NCBI RefSeq assembly: GCF_037120705.1
Contig: NZ_JAWLJU010000002.1
Coordinates: forward strand, 620,001 to 684,000
Length of the DNA stretch: 64,000 nucleotides
Reading direction: 5' to 3'
Source: Pseudoalteromonas sp. UG3-2
GTDB taxonomy: Bacteria; Pseudomonadota; Gammaproteobacteria; Enterobacterales; Alteromonadaceae
In this document: positions 1-8,781 of the stretch, one piece after another
How positions within the stretch are numbered: the first letter of the stretch is position 1
Layout of the letters: every line of letters starts with the position of its first letter
Position numbers and translations under genes: made by a program
The notes under the pieces: generated by a model
What the model saw: only the letters and a program-made list of their open reading frames with translations
Database searches by the model: none
Told to the model about the DNA's origin: nothing

Positions 1-457
1 CGTTAATTGGGTAATGACCACGAGTGAGACCCGCAATGTTAAGCTCAATTACTTCGCTACTGGAAACCTCATCGAAGCAGTGCGGCTGTTCTTCATATTG
101 AGTTTGTACTCGCAATGATTGAATTGCTTTAGGTCCAGTGATTTCCAGTGACAGCTTTGATGGATATGGATAGAAATTGGCGAGCGCTGATACGTATCGG
201 ACATTTCTTTTGTATAGATTAAAAAAGCCCATAAATAGGGCGGCTGTCATCATTATCGCCATCATGTAGGATACGGCTAATATTAAATTGTTTTGATAAT
301 TAATACCTAAAATAAAATTTAATGTGGCAACCGCAATAAAAAAGACCCCGTCTTTTGACGGCAGAATATAAATATTCTGATGAGACAGCTCAAGCTCAGA
401 AGCTTTATGACGCTGTTGGATCCATTGCGTCAACTGTGCACGCAGGTGAGAAAGCAT
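1..457 (-). CDS. DUF58 family protein, C-terminal part beyond window
   Basis: This gene is cut by the left window edge; 152 codons are visible, read from the ATG at 457. The visible part has a short polar N-terminus, a motif IYILPSKDGVFF near residue 29, and two adjacent hydrophobic segments (about residues 38-48 and 54-76), which is the usual N-terminal layout of DUF58 proteins. It starts 2 bases after the stop of the MoxR gene, and MoxR-DUF58 pairing is a classic arrangement. DUF58 proteins are thought to be client or partner proteins of MoxR ATPases at the membrane; the exact role here is unknown. The DUF58 motif itself lies outside the window, so the call rests on the N-terminus and context. 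Confidence 0.8.
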   Translation of the reverse strand, partial: MLSHLRAQLTQWIQQRHKASELELSHQNIYILPSKDGVFFIAVATLNFILGINYQNNLILAVSYMMAIMMTAALFMGFFNLYKRNVRYVSALANFYPYPSKLSLEITGPKAIQSLRVQTQYEEQPHCFDEVSSSEVIELNIAGLTRGHYPIN

Positions 458-459
458 TA

Positions 460-1368
460 TTAATGTACCGAGACCTGCTGTAGGACTTGCTCCATCACTT
501 GTTCGCCGTTACGACTGTCGACACCTAAGCGGTGCGCGCAAACCGGAGTGAACACAGCTTGGACATCATCGGGTAACACAAAATCTCGACCACTAATAAA
601 AGCATAGGCTTTACTCGCCGCCGCCAATGAGATGCTTGCTCGGGGCGACAAGGGGTCGCTAAATTGTTGCGTATTACGAGTGAAGCTCACTAGGCGCAGA
701 ATATATTCGATAATACTGTCACTGATGGTTATGGTGTTGAGCTCATCTTGGTACCTTGCCAAGCGTTCTGCATCAATGACTGTGCTAAGCTCTTGTTGTG
801 TGCGGCGGTTTTTATTCGCCGACTTGATTAATTGTGTTTCTGCTTGCAGTGAAGGGTAACCGAGACTGATGCGCATGAAGAAGCGATCCAGTTGCGACTC
901 CGGCAACGGGTGCGTGCCAGATTGATGTTGTGGATTTTGGGTGGCAATAACAAAAAATGGGCTAGGGAGCTGGTGACTTACACCATCAACCGTGACTTGG
1001 TGTTCTTCCATGGCTTCTAGCAGCGCAGATTGTGTTTTGGGACTAGCTCGGTTAATTTCATCCGCTAATAAAACCTGGCTAAAAATGGGCCCAGAGTGGA
1101 ACTCAAAACTCTGTTCTTGGCGATTATAGATTGCCGTACCAGTTATGTCTGATGGCAATAAATCACTGGTAAATTGAACTCGGCGATAACTTAAGCCAAG
1201 TACGTTGGCCAGTGAATGTGACAATGTGGTTTTGCCCATACCTGGCAAGTCTTCAATTAATAGATGACCACGGCACAGTAAACTACAAAGGGCGAGTTTG
1301 ATTTGCTCAGGTTTTTCTAATATAACCTCAGAGAGCGCTGAGATAACTTTGTTCAAATCACCATTCAT
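460..1368 (-). CDS. MoxR-family AAA+ ATPase
   Basis: A 302-residue AAA+ ATPase of the MoxR family, a cytosolic chaperone-like ATPase thought to help mature or activate partner proteins. Visible motifs are Walker A GMGKTT (residues 43-48), Walker B LLADE followed by INRASPKTQSALLEAM (from residue 100), sensor-1 ATQNP (142-146) and the ESQLDRF arginine-finger region (157-163). Length is typical. Its ATG overlaps the stop of the upstream receiver gene by 4 bases (ATGA), and it is followed after 2 bases by the DUF58 gene, so the three are very likely co-transcribed and translationally coupled. The target process cannot be read from the sequence. Confidence 0.95.
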   Translation of the reverse strand: MNGDLNKVISALSEVILEKPEQIKLALCSLLCRGHLLIEDLPGMGKTTLSHSLANVLGLSYRRVQFTSDLLPSDITGTAIYNRQEQSFEFHSGPIFSQVLLADEINRASPKTQSALLEAMEEHQVTVDGVSHQLPSPFFVIATQNPQHQSGTHPLPESQLDRFFMRISLGYPSLQAETQLIKSANKNRRTQQELSTVIDAERLARYQDELNTITISDSIIEYILRLVSFTRNTQQFSDPLSPRASISLAAASKAYAFISGRDFVLPDDVQAVFTPVCAHRLGVDSRNGEQVMEQVLQQVSVH

Positions 1369-1748
1369 GTGACCAGCTCTAAGCGCTTCATCACTGAATC
1401 GACTTTATGAGCATTAAAAGGTTTAGCAATAAAGCCTTTAGCACCTAGCTCCCAAGTGTTTTGTACATTTTCCATGCTGTTGTGACCTGAGCACATAACC
1501 ACGTGGGCTGCAGAGAAGTGTTCGTTGATGTATGAGAGAATTTCAGTGCCGTCGGTATCAGGTAGTTCAATGTCTAAAAATACCACACTAGGCTGTTTGT
1601 TTTTTAACAAAGGTTTTGCTGACTCAAAATCTTCGCAGCCATATACTTCCTCAAAGCCCAAGTTTTCCAAAATTTGGCTTAAGAAATCTCTAACTTCAAC
1701 CGCGTCGTCGATAATTAAGATTGGTTCTAAAGGTCTTACAAATTCCAT
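1365..1748 (-). CDS. Orphan response-regulator receiver protein
   Basis: A stand-alone receiver (CheY-like) domain of 127 residues with no output domain. Acidic pocket D14-D15, phospho-acceptor D59 in FLDIELPD, switch S87 and conserved K109 in AKPF are all present, so it should be phosphorylatable. I chose the ATG at 1748; a TTG 15 bases upstream would add five residues but has no better ribosome site. No histidine kinase is encoded nearby. It overlaps the MoxR gene by 4 bases, which suggests that phosphorylation could feed into the MoxR-DUF58 module (inference only). Confidence 0.88.
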   Translation of the reverse strand: MEFVRPLEPILIIDDAVEVRDFLSQILENLGFEEVYGCEDFESAKPLLKNKQPSVVFLDIELPDTDGTEILSYINEHFSAAHVVMCSGHNSMENVQNTWELGAKGFIAKPFNAHKVDSVMKRLELVT

Positions 1749-2325
1749 ATGCCGATACTTCAATTGAGAAATTCAATCACATACTATAAAAAGCCAATGC
1801 ATAGCTCAATATAAAATAGTGGAAATATCACCGTTATGTCCGATACCGTCTAGTATTGGACATTATTGTGATTATTACTGCATTACAAGAGAGCAAAAAC
1901 CGACTATATATAGAAATATACTTTACCTCCTATAATTTACGTTATGTTAAATAGTTTATTATGAGACAATATGTCCCACTTTCATACTTGAACGTAAATG
2001 CCCTACGAAACGCTTGTTTTTATAAGTTAACTATTCGGGTCTTCAATTCTAACTATTTTCAATCAACCACTCACTAATCCATAGCTTAAGAGTCTTATAT
2101 CAAATGATCACCACGCCTTCTGAGGATTGTTGGTTTAATAGAATGCTCTAGCCATAGTTACTGGTGCGCTTATTGCTCATATATGATTAGCAGACTGCAC
2201 TTTATAGTTCATTACATTGCCAGACTTACGTTGAAGCCCTAGTTAGTGTTCAACAGTTGACGACATGAATTGTTTTGCATGAGCTTTTGACTTTTCGGCG
2301 TGCGGTATTGAGATGATTTTACTGC
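1749..2325. other. Gene-free AT-rich stretch
   Basis: Between the receiver gene and a decayed gene lies about 580 bases of AT-rich sequence. I read both strands and see no open frame with a ribosome site, no tRNA and no clear promoter assignment. It presumably holds the promoter of the receiver-MoxR-DUF58 operon close to 1760-1900. The rest may be further erosion of the pseudogene beside it. Confidence 0.5.
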
Positions 2326-2363
2326 TTAGCAGGCTTACACATTCGCTAGTGTAAGCCTGCTAA
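2326..2363. terminator. Perfect 15-bp inverted repeat, possible terminator
   Basis: A perfect stem (2326-2340 against 2349-2363, core TAGCAGGCTTACAC) with an 8-base loop lies just downstream of the pseudogene stop at 2371. There is no T-run on either strand, so it may be a relic terminator or a protein-binding site. Confidence 0.4.
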
Positions 2364-2370
2364 TAAGCGA

Positions 2371-2740
2371 TTAGTTATTGCAATCACTGTCCGAGACAAA
2401 CGTCAAATCGTTCTGCTTTAAGAAGTACAACGCACCATCATGTGCCGCGATATTTGAGACTGTGTTTTCAATGCCTTTTACAAAGCTATAAGTTTGCTCG
2501 CTTACATTGAACGCATAAGCTGAGGTGTTATAACTGCTAATACCATAGAGCCCTGCTACACAAGTTTGTGGATCTTCAGTGCCTGGGTTCGCTGTGCCAG
2601 TATCTTGCTGCTCACCACTACGTTATCTATCAATACGCCATAAGAATCAGACTTACCAGCGCCGCTAAAGCGTAACTCACTTTGCTCAATAGTGGCTGTT
2701 ACGGTGAATTGATAGTGCGTTCAACCTCTTGATACAGCTT
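2371..2740 (-). pseudogene. Decayed secreted-protein gene, C-terminal remnant
   Basis: On the minus strand, coding-like sequence continues through three frames. The 3' piece (about 2371-2605) is open and ends in NPGTEDPQTCVAGLY...SDSDCNN and a stop. The middle piece (about 2608-2713) reads QFTVTATIEQ, then LRFSGAGKSDSYGVLIDNV, a signature like the C-terminal strands of carbohydrate-binding-like domains in secreted proteins. The 5' piece (2717-2737) reads LYQEVER. The pieces are joined by at least two frameshifts, and nothing recognisable remains upstream. I conclude this is the eroded end of a larger extracellular protein gene. The frameshifts could be sequencing errors, but the loss of the whole 5' part argues for real decay. 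Confidence 0.6.
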
Positions 2741-2823
2741 GAAAGTGGTTAGTGTTGTTGGCTATTACTCGAGCAGAATAATAAAACAAGATAAATTCGA
2801 CATGGTTTGGTACTTAAGTCGTA

Positions 2824-2853
2824 TAAAAGCCTCCCCTAGGTTTAGGGGAAGGC
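2824..2853 (-). terminator. Rho-independent terminator of miaE
   Basis: On the minus strand a GC-rich stem (CCCCTA paired with TAGGGG, extended by GCC/GGC with one bulged base) is followed by TTTTATA, immediately after the miaE stop codon. Confidence 0.75.
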
Positions 2854-2859
2854 CATTTA

Positions 2860-3432
2860 TTAGTGCAGCGCTGCAGTAAATGGGATGCGTTCACAGATCT
2901 CTGCTTCAGCGAGGAGAATTTCTTCTAAACGTTGGTCAATAATCGCTTTGTCAAAATATTCATAACCTAGTTCAACGAAGAGGTTTTTATGTTTTTCTTC
3001 TGATTTGGCAATCATGACATAAAAATCTTTTTCTTTACCTTCAGGCAGGGCTTCGGCGACCAAAGAAAAACGCTCATGTCCCCTCGCCTCTATTACCGCC
3101 GCAACTAAAAGACGGTCAATCAAATATTCATCAGTCCCTTGACGGAACAAACCGCGCATACCTTTAATGTATGGATCTTTTTGATCGTTACCAAGTGTTG
3201 TGCCACGTTCAGTGAGTAGTTTTAAAACCTGTTTAAAGTGGATCATTTCTTCAATGGCTAAATCCGCCATGGCTCTAACCAATTTGATTCTATCTGGATA
3301 ATGACCGAGCATGGCCATTGCCATGCCCGAAGCCTTCTTTTCTGCGGCGGCGTGATCTTGTAAAAACGTATCAAAGTCAGCCATGACTTTTTCAGTCCAG
3401 CTAAAAGGCGTGTGATATTTCAATTCAAACAT
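2860..3432 (-). CDS. miaE: tRNA 2-methylthio-N6-isopentenyladenosine hydroxylase
   Basis: MiaE hydroxylates the isopentenyl group of ms2i6A at position 37 of tRNAs, an oxygen-dependent diiron reaction. The 190-residue protein is a four-helix ferritin-like fold; likely iron ligands are E31, E62 and H65 in EEMIHF, E115 in EARGHERF, and E146/H148 in SEEKHKN. Length and motifs fit the family, which is scattered among gammaproteobacteria. It sits 45 bases downstream of the sulfotransferase-like gene on the same strand and ends in its own terminator, so the two may share a transcript. Confidence 0.93.
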   Translation of the reverse strand: MFELKYHTPFSWTEKVMADFDTFLQDHAAAEKKASGMAMAMLGHYPDRIKLVRAMADLAIEEMIHFKQVLKLLTERGTTLGNDQKDPYIKGMRGLFRQGTDEYLIDRLLVAAVIEARGHERFSLVAEALPEGKEKDFYVMIAKSEEKHKNLFVELGYEYFDKAIIDQRLEEILLAEAEICERIPFTAALH

Positions 3433-3477
3433 GATGACTTGTTGTTGATAAGAGTATACGTGCAGTATATCAAACTG

Positions 3478-4131
3478 CTAGGTGTTGGCGAAGGGTTCGC
3501 TATATAGCAAAGCGTCTTTATCGGCTTTCCCGGCTCTGGTGGATTCAACCTTTAAAGGGTGGCTTATCCATTTCCAAGCCGTGACTTTACCACCAATATT
3601 AACATGCGGAACCGCGACCGTACCGGCTTTACCGTTACCTATGTAAGCAGCCAGTTGGCTGCCTATATCGGCTTGGTCTATTGTCACATCAAGTAAAGGC
3701 AATTGATGTTGCTGTGCGAATTGATAAACCTGCTGTTGATGTCGTTGATAACAATCGAACCAAAAATTATCACTGTCAAAGTGCTTATCAAATTCAGGAA
3801 ACACAGATAGATAGCAGCGTTTAATGGTGTCATTAAAACCACCACGCTGCGAAAGCAGGTTGTTTTGCATCGCTGTCATTAAGCGCTTAATAGAGGGAAG
3901 CCATAATTCAAATGGTCGTGACAAATGCAGTAATTTACTGTTCGGGTATATGGTAACGAGGTTTTTATAGTCACAAAAAACAGGTGTATCAGCGAGCAGC
4001 TGAGCCTGGCCAAGTGCCTCACGGGTGTAAGCGGTGTGGGCCGTTTTAATCCCTAGATGCAGTGCCGCTATGCAAACACTGGTGGTACCGGTGCGAGGTA
4101 ACCCTGTAACTAAAATCTTCGCTGTATTCAT
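3478..4131 (-). CDS. Sulfotransferase-family protein
   Basis: A 217-residue cytosolic protein with an N-terminal P-loop-like 5'-phosphosulfate motif TGLPRTGTTS (residues 9-18) and a later SRPFELWLPSIKRLM stretch that could hold the 3'-phosphate contact. This layout is that of bacterial sulfotransferase/nucleotide-binding proteins with an unknown acceptor. I prefer the ATG at 4131 over a TTG at 4143. It precedes miaE by 45 bases. No PAPS-synthesis genes are nearby, so substrate and even catalytic activity are unproven. Confidence 0.72.
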   Translation of the reverse strand: MNTAKILVTGLPRTGTTSVCIAALHLGIKTAHTAYTREALGQAQLLADTPVFCDYKNLVTIYPNSKLLHLSRPFELWLPSIKRLMTAMQNNLLSQRGGFNDTIKRCYLSVFPEFDKHFDSDNFWFDCYQRHQQQVYQFAQQHQLPLLDVTIDQADIGSQLAAYIGNGKAGTVAVPHVNIGGKVTAWKWISHPLKVESTRAGKADKDALLYSEPFANT

Positions 4132-4181
4132 GACCTGGTTCAAATACCTTTAGTGATCCACTCAAGACACGGGCATAAATA

Positions 4182-4208
4182 ACAAAACGCCCTCATCATG
4201 AGGGCGTT
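4182..4208 (-). terminator. Terminator of SIMPL-domain gene
   Basis: A 10-bp perfect stem (AACGCCCTCA / TGAGGGCGTT, loop of 3) is followed on the minus strand by TTTTGTTATTT. Confidence 0.85.
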
Positions 4209-4240
4209 AGTGTATCTATTTATGGTATTAACAACCAGAA

Positions 4241-4945
4241 TTAATCAATTAAATAGACGGCATAGACCTCTGCACTTAATTTGATACTTCCGGTGTTATA
4301 GGCATCTTTTAATGCGCTAGCATCCGCTTCCATTGCCATTGGAGCCGCGCGCATATACGGCCGTGTGGGTGTTTGCATTGGCTGCATTGACACAGAATAA
4401 AGTTTGGCCAACTCAACATCAAACTCAGCAGCAAGTTCTTTAGCCGCTTTTTTGGCGTCTTTGATGGCGGTTTTTTTCAGGCTATTAAGAAACTTACTCT
4501 CGTTCTCTACCGTAAACTCAGTGTTGTTAAACTGGTTAATGCCGCTGTCGACCAAGGCTTGTAGCAATTTCGGATAATGGCTGATGTCTTTTAGTTTTAG
4601 GGTTAAGCTGCGGCTGACTCGAAAGCCCTTAAATTCTTCTTCGTTAGTGTCACGGTTATACCGTGTTTGACGATAAACATTAAGTTGATCGGCATGAATA
4701 TCATCGCTGGCGATGTCAAAGCGCTTAGCAATTTCAATTGCTTTGGCCATTACGCTATCAACGTTCTCTTTTGCTTTAGGTAACGCTTTATCTTTTTCGG
4801 TTATGGCCACGCGGATCACGGCCGTATCAGGCTGCACCTGCATAAATGCGGTGCCTTTAACGTATAAGTGGGGGGCGTCAGGTAAAGCACCTGCAAAGCT
4901 AAGTCCTGATAAGCACAAAGCGAAAAGTCCGGTAAGTATGCGCAT
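4241..4945 (-). CDS. SIMPL-domain (DUF541) periplasmic protein
   Basis: A 234-residue protein with an N-terminal signal peptide (about residues 1-19, ending LSGLSFAGA) followed by a single SIMPL/DUF541 domain: VKGTAFMQVQPDTAVIRVAI at the start, then the KAKENVDSVMAKAI helix and a C-terminal conserved IKLSAEVYAVY strand. The family includes E. coli YggE, linked to oxidative stress tolerance, but its biochemical role is unclear. It stands alone between a promoter region and its own terminator. Confidence 0.88.
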   Translation of the reverse strand: MRILTGLFALCLSGLSFAGALPDAPHLYVKGTAFMQVQPDTAVIRVAITEKDKALPKAKENVDSVMAKAIEIAKRFDIASDDIHADQLNVYRQTRYNRDTNEEEFKGFRVSRSLTLKLKDISHYPKLLQALVDSGINQFNNTEFTVENESKFLNSLKKTAIKDAKKAAKELAAEFDVELAKLYSVSMQPMQTPTRPYMRAAPMAMEADASALKDAYNTGSIKLSAEVYAVYLID

Positions 4946-5031
4946 TTTCTGCTCCTAAAAATTCATTCCCTGCTATTCAAGCACATTTGCATTAACTACT
5001 CCTGAATTAGCACTTGCGGTAACAATGATTA

Positions 5032-5059
5032 ACAAAAAGGCCGACATAATGTCGGCCTT
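5032..5059 (-). terminator. Terminator of maeA
   Basis: An 11-bp stem (AAGGCCGACAT / ATGTCGGCCTT) is followed on the minus strand by TTTTTGTT, 6 bases after the maeA stop codon. Confidence 0.88.
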
Positions 5060-5065
5060 AAACGA

Positions 5066-6760
5066 TTAGATACTACAGCGTTTGTAGTTTCTGTATTCCG
5101 GCAGCCAGTAGTTGCGTTCAATGGTTGCCCAAATGGCATCGTCTTCCATTTCCAGTGCCGCGCCCTCTTCCATGGCCTTTTTCGCTACCGCAAACGCAAT
5201 GCGTTTACTTAGCGGCTCAATTTCGGTCAGTGCCGGTAATAAGCTGCCTTTGCCTGTATTGGCTCGGGGCGATGACTCAGCTAAAGTTTCGCTGGCCACC
5301 ATCAACATACTGTCAGTGATACGATTCGCTTTAGCTGCTAACACACCTAAGCCAATACCAGGGAAAATATAGCTATTATTACACTGTGGGATCACTGTGG
5401 TCTGGTCGTTATGTACCACCGGCTCAAACGGGCTGCCGGTTGCCACAATGGCTTGACCATGGGTCCAAGCAATCACGTCTTTAGGATGAGCTTCAACCTG
5501 ACGTGATGGGTTACTTAGTGGGAAGATGATCGGTTGCTCACAACCGGCATGCATTGCTCTTATCACCTGCTCGGTAAATAAGCCTGCCTGCCCAGATACA
5601 CCAATTAGAATATCTGGTTGCGCACAGTGCATCACGTCAAGCAAGGAGGCGTATTCACCACTGTAAGTCCAGTCTTTTAAGTTCTCATGCTGCTGCACAA
5701 GCGCGGCCTGAAAATCTCTAAGGCCTTCCATTCCTTCGGTCAATAGACCAAATCGGTCAACCATAAATACTTGGCTGCGGGCCTGAGTATCTGAGATCCC
5801 CTCAGACACCATTTGACTGATGATTTGCTCAGCAATACCACAGCCAGCAGAGCCGGCGCCAACAAACACCACTTTTTGCTCCGACAACTTGGCTCCTTTG
5901 ACCCTACAGGCCGCTAACAGTGAACCCACAGTAACGGCTGCAGTGCCTTGTATATCGTCGTTAAAGCTACAAATTTCATTGCGGTAGCGTTTCAATAACG
6001 GCATGGCATTAGGTTGTGCAAAGTCTTCAAATTGCAATAATACATTCGGCCAGCGTCGTTTAACGGCTTTAATAAATAGCTCTAAGAACTCATCGTATTC
6101 CTCTTGAGAAATACGTTTATGTCTGGCGCCCATGTACATAGGGTCGTTAAGGAGCTTTTCGTTGTTGGTACCAACATCCAACATCACCGGTAACGTATAA
6201 GCTGGGCTAATACCGCCACATACGGTGTAAAGGGCCAGCTTACCAATTGGGATCCCCATGCCGCCTATACCCTGATCGCCTAGACCTAGAATACGCTCGC
6301 CATCGGTGACTACGATTACTTTTACTTTGCCTTTAGTGGCATTGCGTAAGATATCATCAATGTTATAGCGGTCTTCATACGAAATGAACAAACCACGAGA
6401 GCTGCGGTAGATATCAGAAAACTTTTCGCAGGCATCGCCCACCGTCGGGGTGTAGATGATGGGCATCATTTCTTCTAAATGATCTCGCACTAAACGGTAA
6501 TAAAGGGTTTCGTTATTATCCTGAATAGCACGCAAGTAAATGTGCTTATTTAAGTTATCGTTAAAGCTGGAATACTGTTGGTAACAACGTTCAACTTGTT
6601 CTTCAATGGTCTCGTAGCGTGGTGGGACTAAACCGGCAAGGTTAAAGCTTTCGCGTTCACGCTGAGAAAATGCACTGCCCTTATTTAACAGCGGCGTTTC
6701 GAGTAGCGTGGGACCTGAGTATGGGATATAGAGATAATTTGGATCAGATTTTTTAGTCAT
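5066..6760 (-). CDS. maeA: NAD-dependent malic enzyme
   Basis: Malic enzyme decarboxylates malate to pyruvate with reduction of NAD, linking the TCA cycle to pyruvate. The 564-residue length matches E. coli MaeA closely. Visible are [11 protein letters not shown], the [15 protein letters not shown] malate-site segment, [10 protein letters not shown], and the nucleotide-binding [13 protein letters not shown]. The large-subunit type without a phosphotransacetylase extension supports MaeA over MaeB. It is monocistronic with its own terminator. Confidence 0.96.
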   Translation of the reverse strand: MTKKSDPNYLYIPYSGPTLLETPLLNKGSAFSQRERESFNLAGLVPPRYETIEEQVERCYQQYSSFNDNLNKHIYLRAIQDNNETLYYRLVRDHLEEMMPIIYTPTVGDACEKFSDIYRSSRGLFISYEDRYNIDDILRNATKGKVKVIVVTDGERILGLGDQGIGGMGIPIGKLALYTVCGGISPAYTLPVMLDVGTNNEKLLNDPMYMGARHKRISQEEYDEFLELFIKAVKRRWPNVLLQFEDFAQPNAMPLLKRYRNEICSFNDDIQGTAAVTVGSLLAACRVKGAKLSEQKVVFVGAGSAGCGIAEQIISQMVSEGISDTQARSQVFMVDRFGLLTEGMEGLRDFQAALVQQHENLKDWTYSGEYASLLDVMHCAQPDILIGVSGQAGLFTEQVIRAMHAGCEQPIIFPLSNPSRQVEAHPKDVIAWTHGQAIVATGSPFEPVVHNDQTTVIPQCNNSYIFPGIGLGVLAAKANRITDSMLMVASETLAESSPRANTGKGSLLPALTEIEPLSKRIAFAVAKKAMEEGAALEMEDDAIWATIERNYWLPEYRNYKRCSI

Positions 6761-6932
6761 ATTTACAAGCTGGACACTAATTTTTTGTCTAAAGGTTCAT
6801 TATTGTCGAAAAGGATTAAATTACAATGAATTTAGTGCTCATCAGACCAATATTAAAAGTGAGCCAAAACACCTAAACTATTGGTTTTGGCTGCACTTTA
6901 TTGTAGCTTAAAAGCGTTAGCGACACTATGAG

Positions 6933-8699
6933 TTATTCGCTGCTTTCTCCTAAAGCAACCCCTTCTCGACGCGGATCGGCACCACCTTCTAAGTATTTGT
7001 TATGCACTGCAATGGCATGAAGACCAGAATTGAGGTCGCGGAGCTGTACGCGATGGCCTTTTTGCTCAAAATAGTCCGCATGCTTAGCAAGCTCAGTCCC
7101 TTTTTCTAAGGTGGTGTATTTATTGCGATTGGTTATCTTAGGCAAATCGATTGCCTGTTGTGGTGATAAGCCCCAATCTAATACGCCTACAATGGTCTGG
7201 GCAACGTAGTTAATAATGCGACTTCCCCCAGGAGAGCCAACTATCAGCTTTAATGAACCGTCTTTGTTAAATACCATTACTGGCGACATTGAACTACGCG
7301 GACGTTTTTTCGGTTCAACCCGGTTCGCTACCCATTTACCGCCAACTTTGGGTGATAAGGCGAAGTCAGTTAATTGATTATTAAGCAAATAGCCATTGAC
7401 CATTACGGTGGAACCAAATGCCATTTCAATGGAACTGGTCATGGAAATGGCGTTACCTTGATCATCAACAATCGACACATGAGTCGTTGATGGTAACTCA
7501 TAACTGTCATCCATGGCATACGCAACCTGCCCCGCGGTTGGATCGCCTACCGGAAAATTATTATTGTCGTTGTCGCCGATAAGTGCACTGCGCCCCTGCA
7601 GATATTCTTCATTCAATAACGCTGCGGTGGGAACCGTGGTAAAGTCTGGATCGGCAACGTAATAGTCACGGTCGGCAAACGCCAGCCTCGAAGCTTGGGT
7701 GAATAAATGCAAGGCTTCTAAGTCGTTGGCTTTATATTGACTGAGCTTAAATGGCTCAAGAATTTTAAGCATTTGCAGCACAGCAATGCCACCGCTGCTT
7801 GGTGGGGCCATCGAGCACACTTTATACTCATGGTAGTTGCTGCAAATGGGGTCTCTCACCTTACTTTGGTATTGCTCTAAGTCACTAAGTTGCAGCTTGC
7901 CTGGGGCAATGTTTGAATTTTGCACTGCCTGAACCAGTTTAGTGGCATTTTGACCTTCGTAAAAAGCATCAATACCTTGATACGCTAATTTAAAGTAAAA
8001 ATTAGCTAACTCTGGATTTTTCTTGGTCGTGCCAGCGCGAAGCGCTTTGCCATTAGGATAAAAATACTCTTTCGCAGGGCTTAACTTGGTCAGGCCGGGG
8101 TTAAGGCGTTTTTCCAGTAGCATCTGCAGTCTAGGAGAAACGGTAAAGCCCTCTTTGGCTAATTGAATGGCAGGCTTGAATAGCTCAAGCCAAGGTAATT
8201 TTCCATATTTATCGTGAGCCTGTTTAAAGGCATGCAAAATTCCCGGCACGCCCACGGAGCGGCCACCAACCACGGCTTCTATCCATCGTACTGCTTTGCC
8301 GTTACGGTCTAAAAATAACCCAGAATCGGCGTCTTGTGGTGCCGTTTCACGACCATCAAAGGTGATCAGTTTATCTTTACTTTTATCATAATAAAGAATG
8401 AAACCGCCACCGCCAATGCCTGAGGATTGTGGCTCTACCAGCGTCAACACTAATTGAGTTGCTATCATGGCATCCACGGCGCTACCCCCTTTGGCTAACA
8501 TCAGCTGCCCGGCCTTGCTAGCGTATGGGTTTGCAGCCACCACCATGTACTTTTCTGCGGTGCGAGCTTGTTTGGCCTCAAAGCCCGTTGCCGCTTCCGG
8601 CTCTCGGACTTCTCTTTGAGCTTGCTGCTCTAAGGCTCGGGTATAATTAGAAAAGCTAAGTGTCGCTATCACAGCGAGAGATGCAAGTGTTTGTTTCAT
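6933..8699 (-). CDS. ggt: Gamma-glutamyltransferase
   Basis: This periplasmic enzyme cleaves glutathione and other gamma-glutamyl compounds and is made as a self-cleaving proenzyme. The 588-residue protein starts with a hydrophobic segment (about residues 4-17) acting as signal peptide. The autoprocessing site is in LPSTTHVS; T405 should become the nucleophile at the N-terminus of the small subunit. FDGRETAP (near 114) and the PGGSRI glycine-rich segment of the small subunit are present. It is divergent from rrtA with only about 80 bases between the starts, so the promoters are close or overlap. Confidence 0.95.
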   Translation of the reverse strand: MKQTLASLAVIATLSFSNYTRALEQQAQREVREPEAATGFEAKQARTAEKYMVVAANPYASKAGQLMLAKGGSAVDAMIATQLVLTLVEPQSSGIGGGGFILYYDKSKDKLITFDGRETAPQDADSGLFLDRNGKAVRWIEAVVGGRSVGVPGILHAFKQAHDKYGKLPWLELFKPAIQLAKEGFTVSPRLQMLLEKRLNPGLTKLSPAKEYFYPNGKALRAGTTKKNPELANFYFKLAYQGIDAFYEGQNATKLVQAVQNSNIAPGKLQLSDLEQYQSKVRDPICSNYHEYKVCSMAPPSSGGIAVLQMLKILEPFKLSQYKANDLEALHLFTQASRLAFADRDYYVADPDFTTVPTAALLNEEYLQGRSALIGDNDNNNFPVGDPTAGQVAYAMDDSYELPSTTHVSIVDDQGNAISMTSSIEMAFGSTVMVNGYLLNNQLTDFALSPKVGGKWVANRVEPKKRPRSSMSPVMVFNKDGSLKLIVGSPGGSRIINYVAQTIVGVLDWGLSPQQAIDLPKITNRNKYTTLEKGTELAKHADYFEQKGHRVQLRDLNSGLHAIAVHNKYLEGGADPRREGVALGESSE

Positions 8700-8781
8700 A
8701 ATAATCGTATTACTGACTTCATAATGTTGGCATCATAAAAGCAATTAGGCACAATATGCAAAAATTTAATTACGAAATGCT

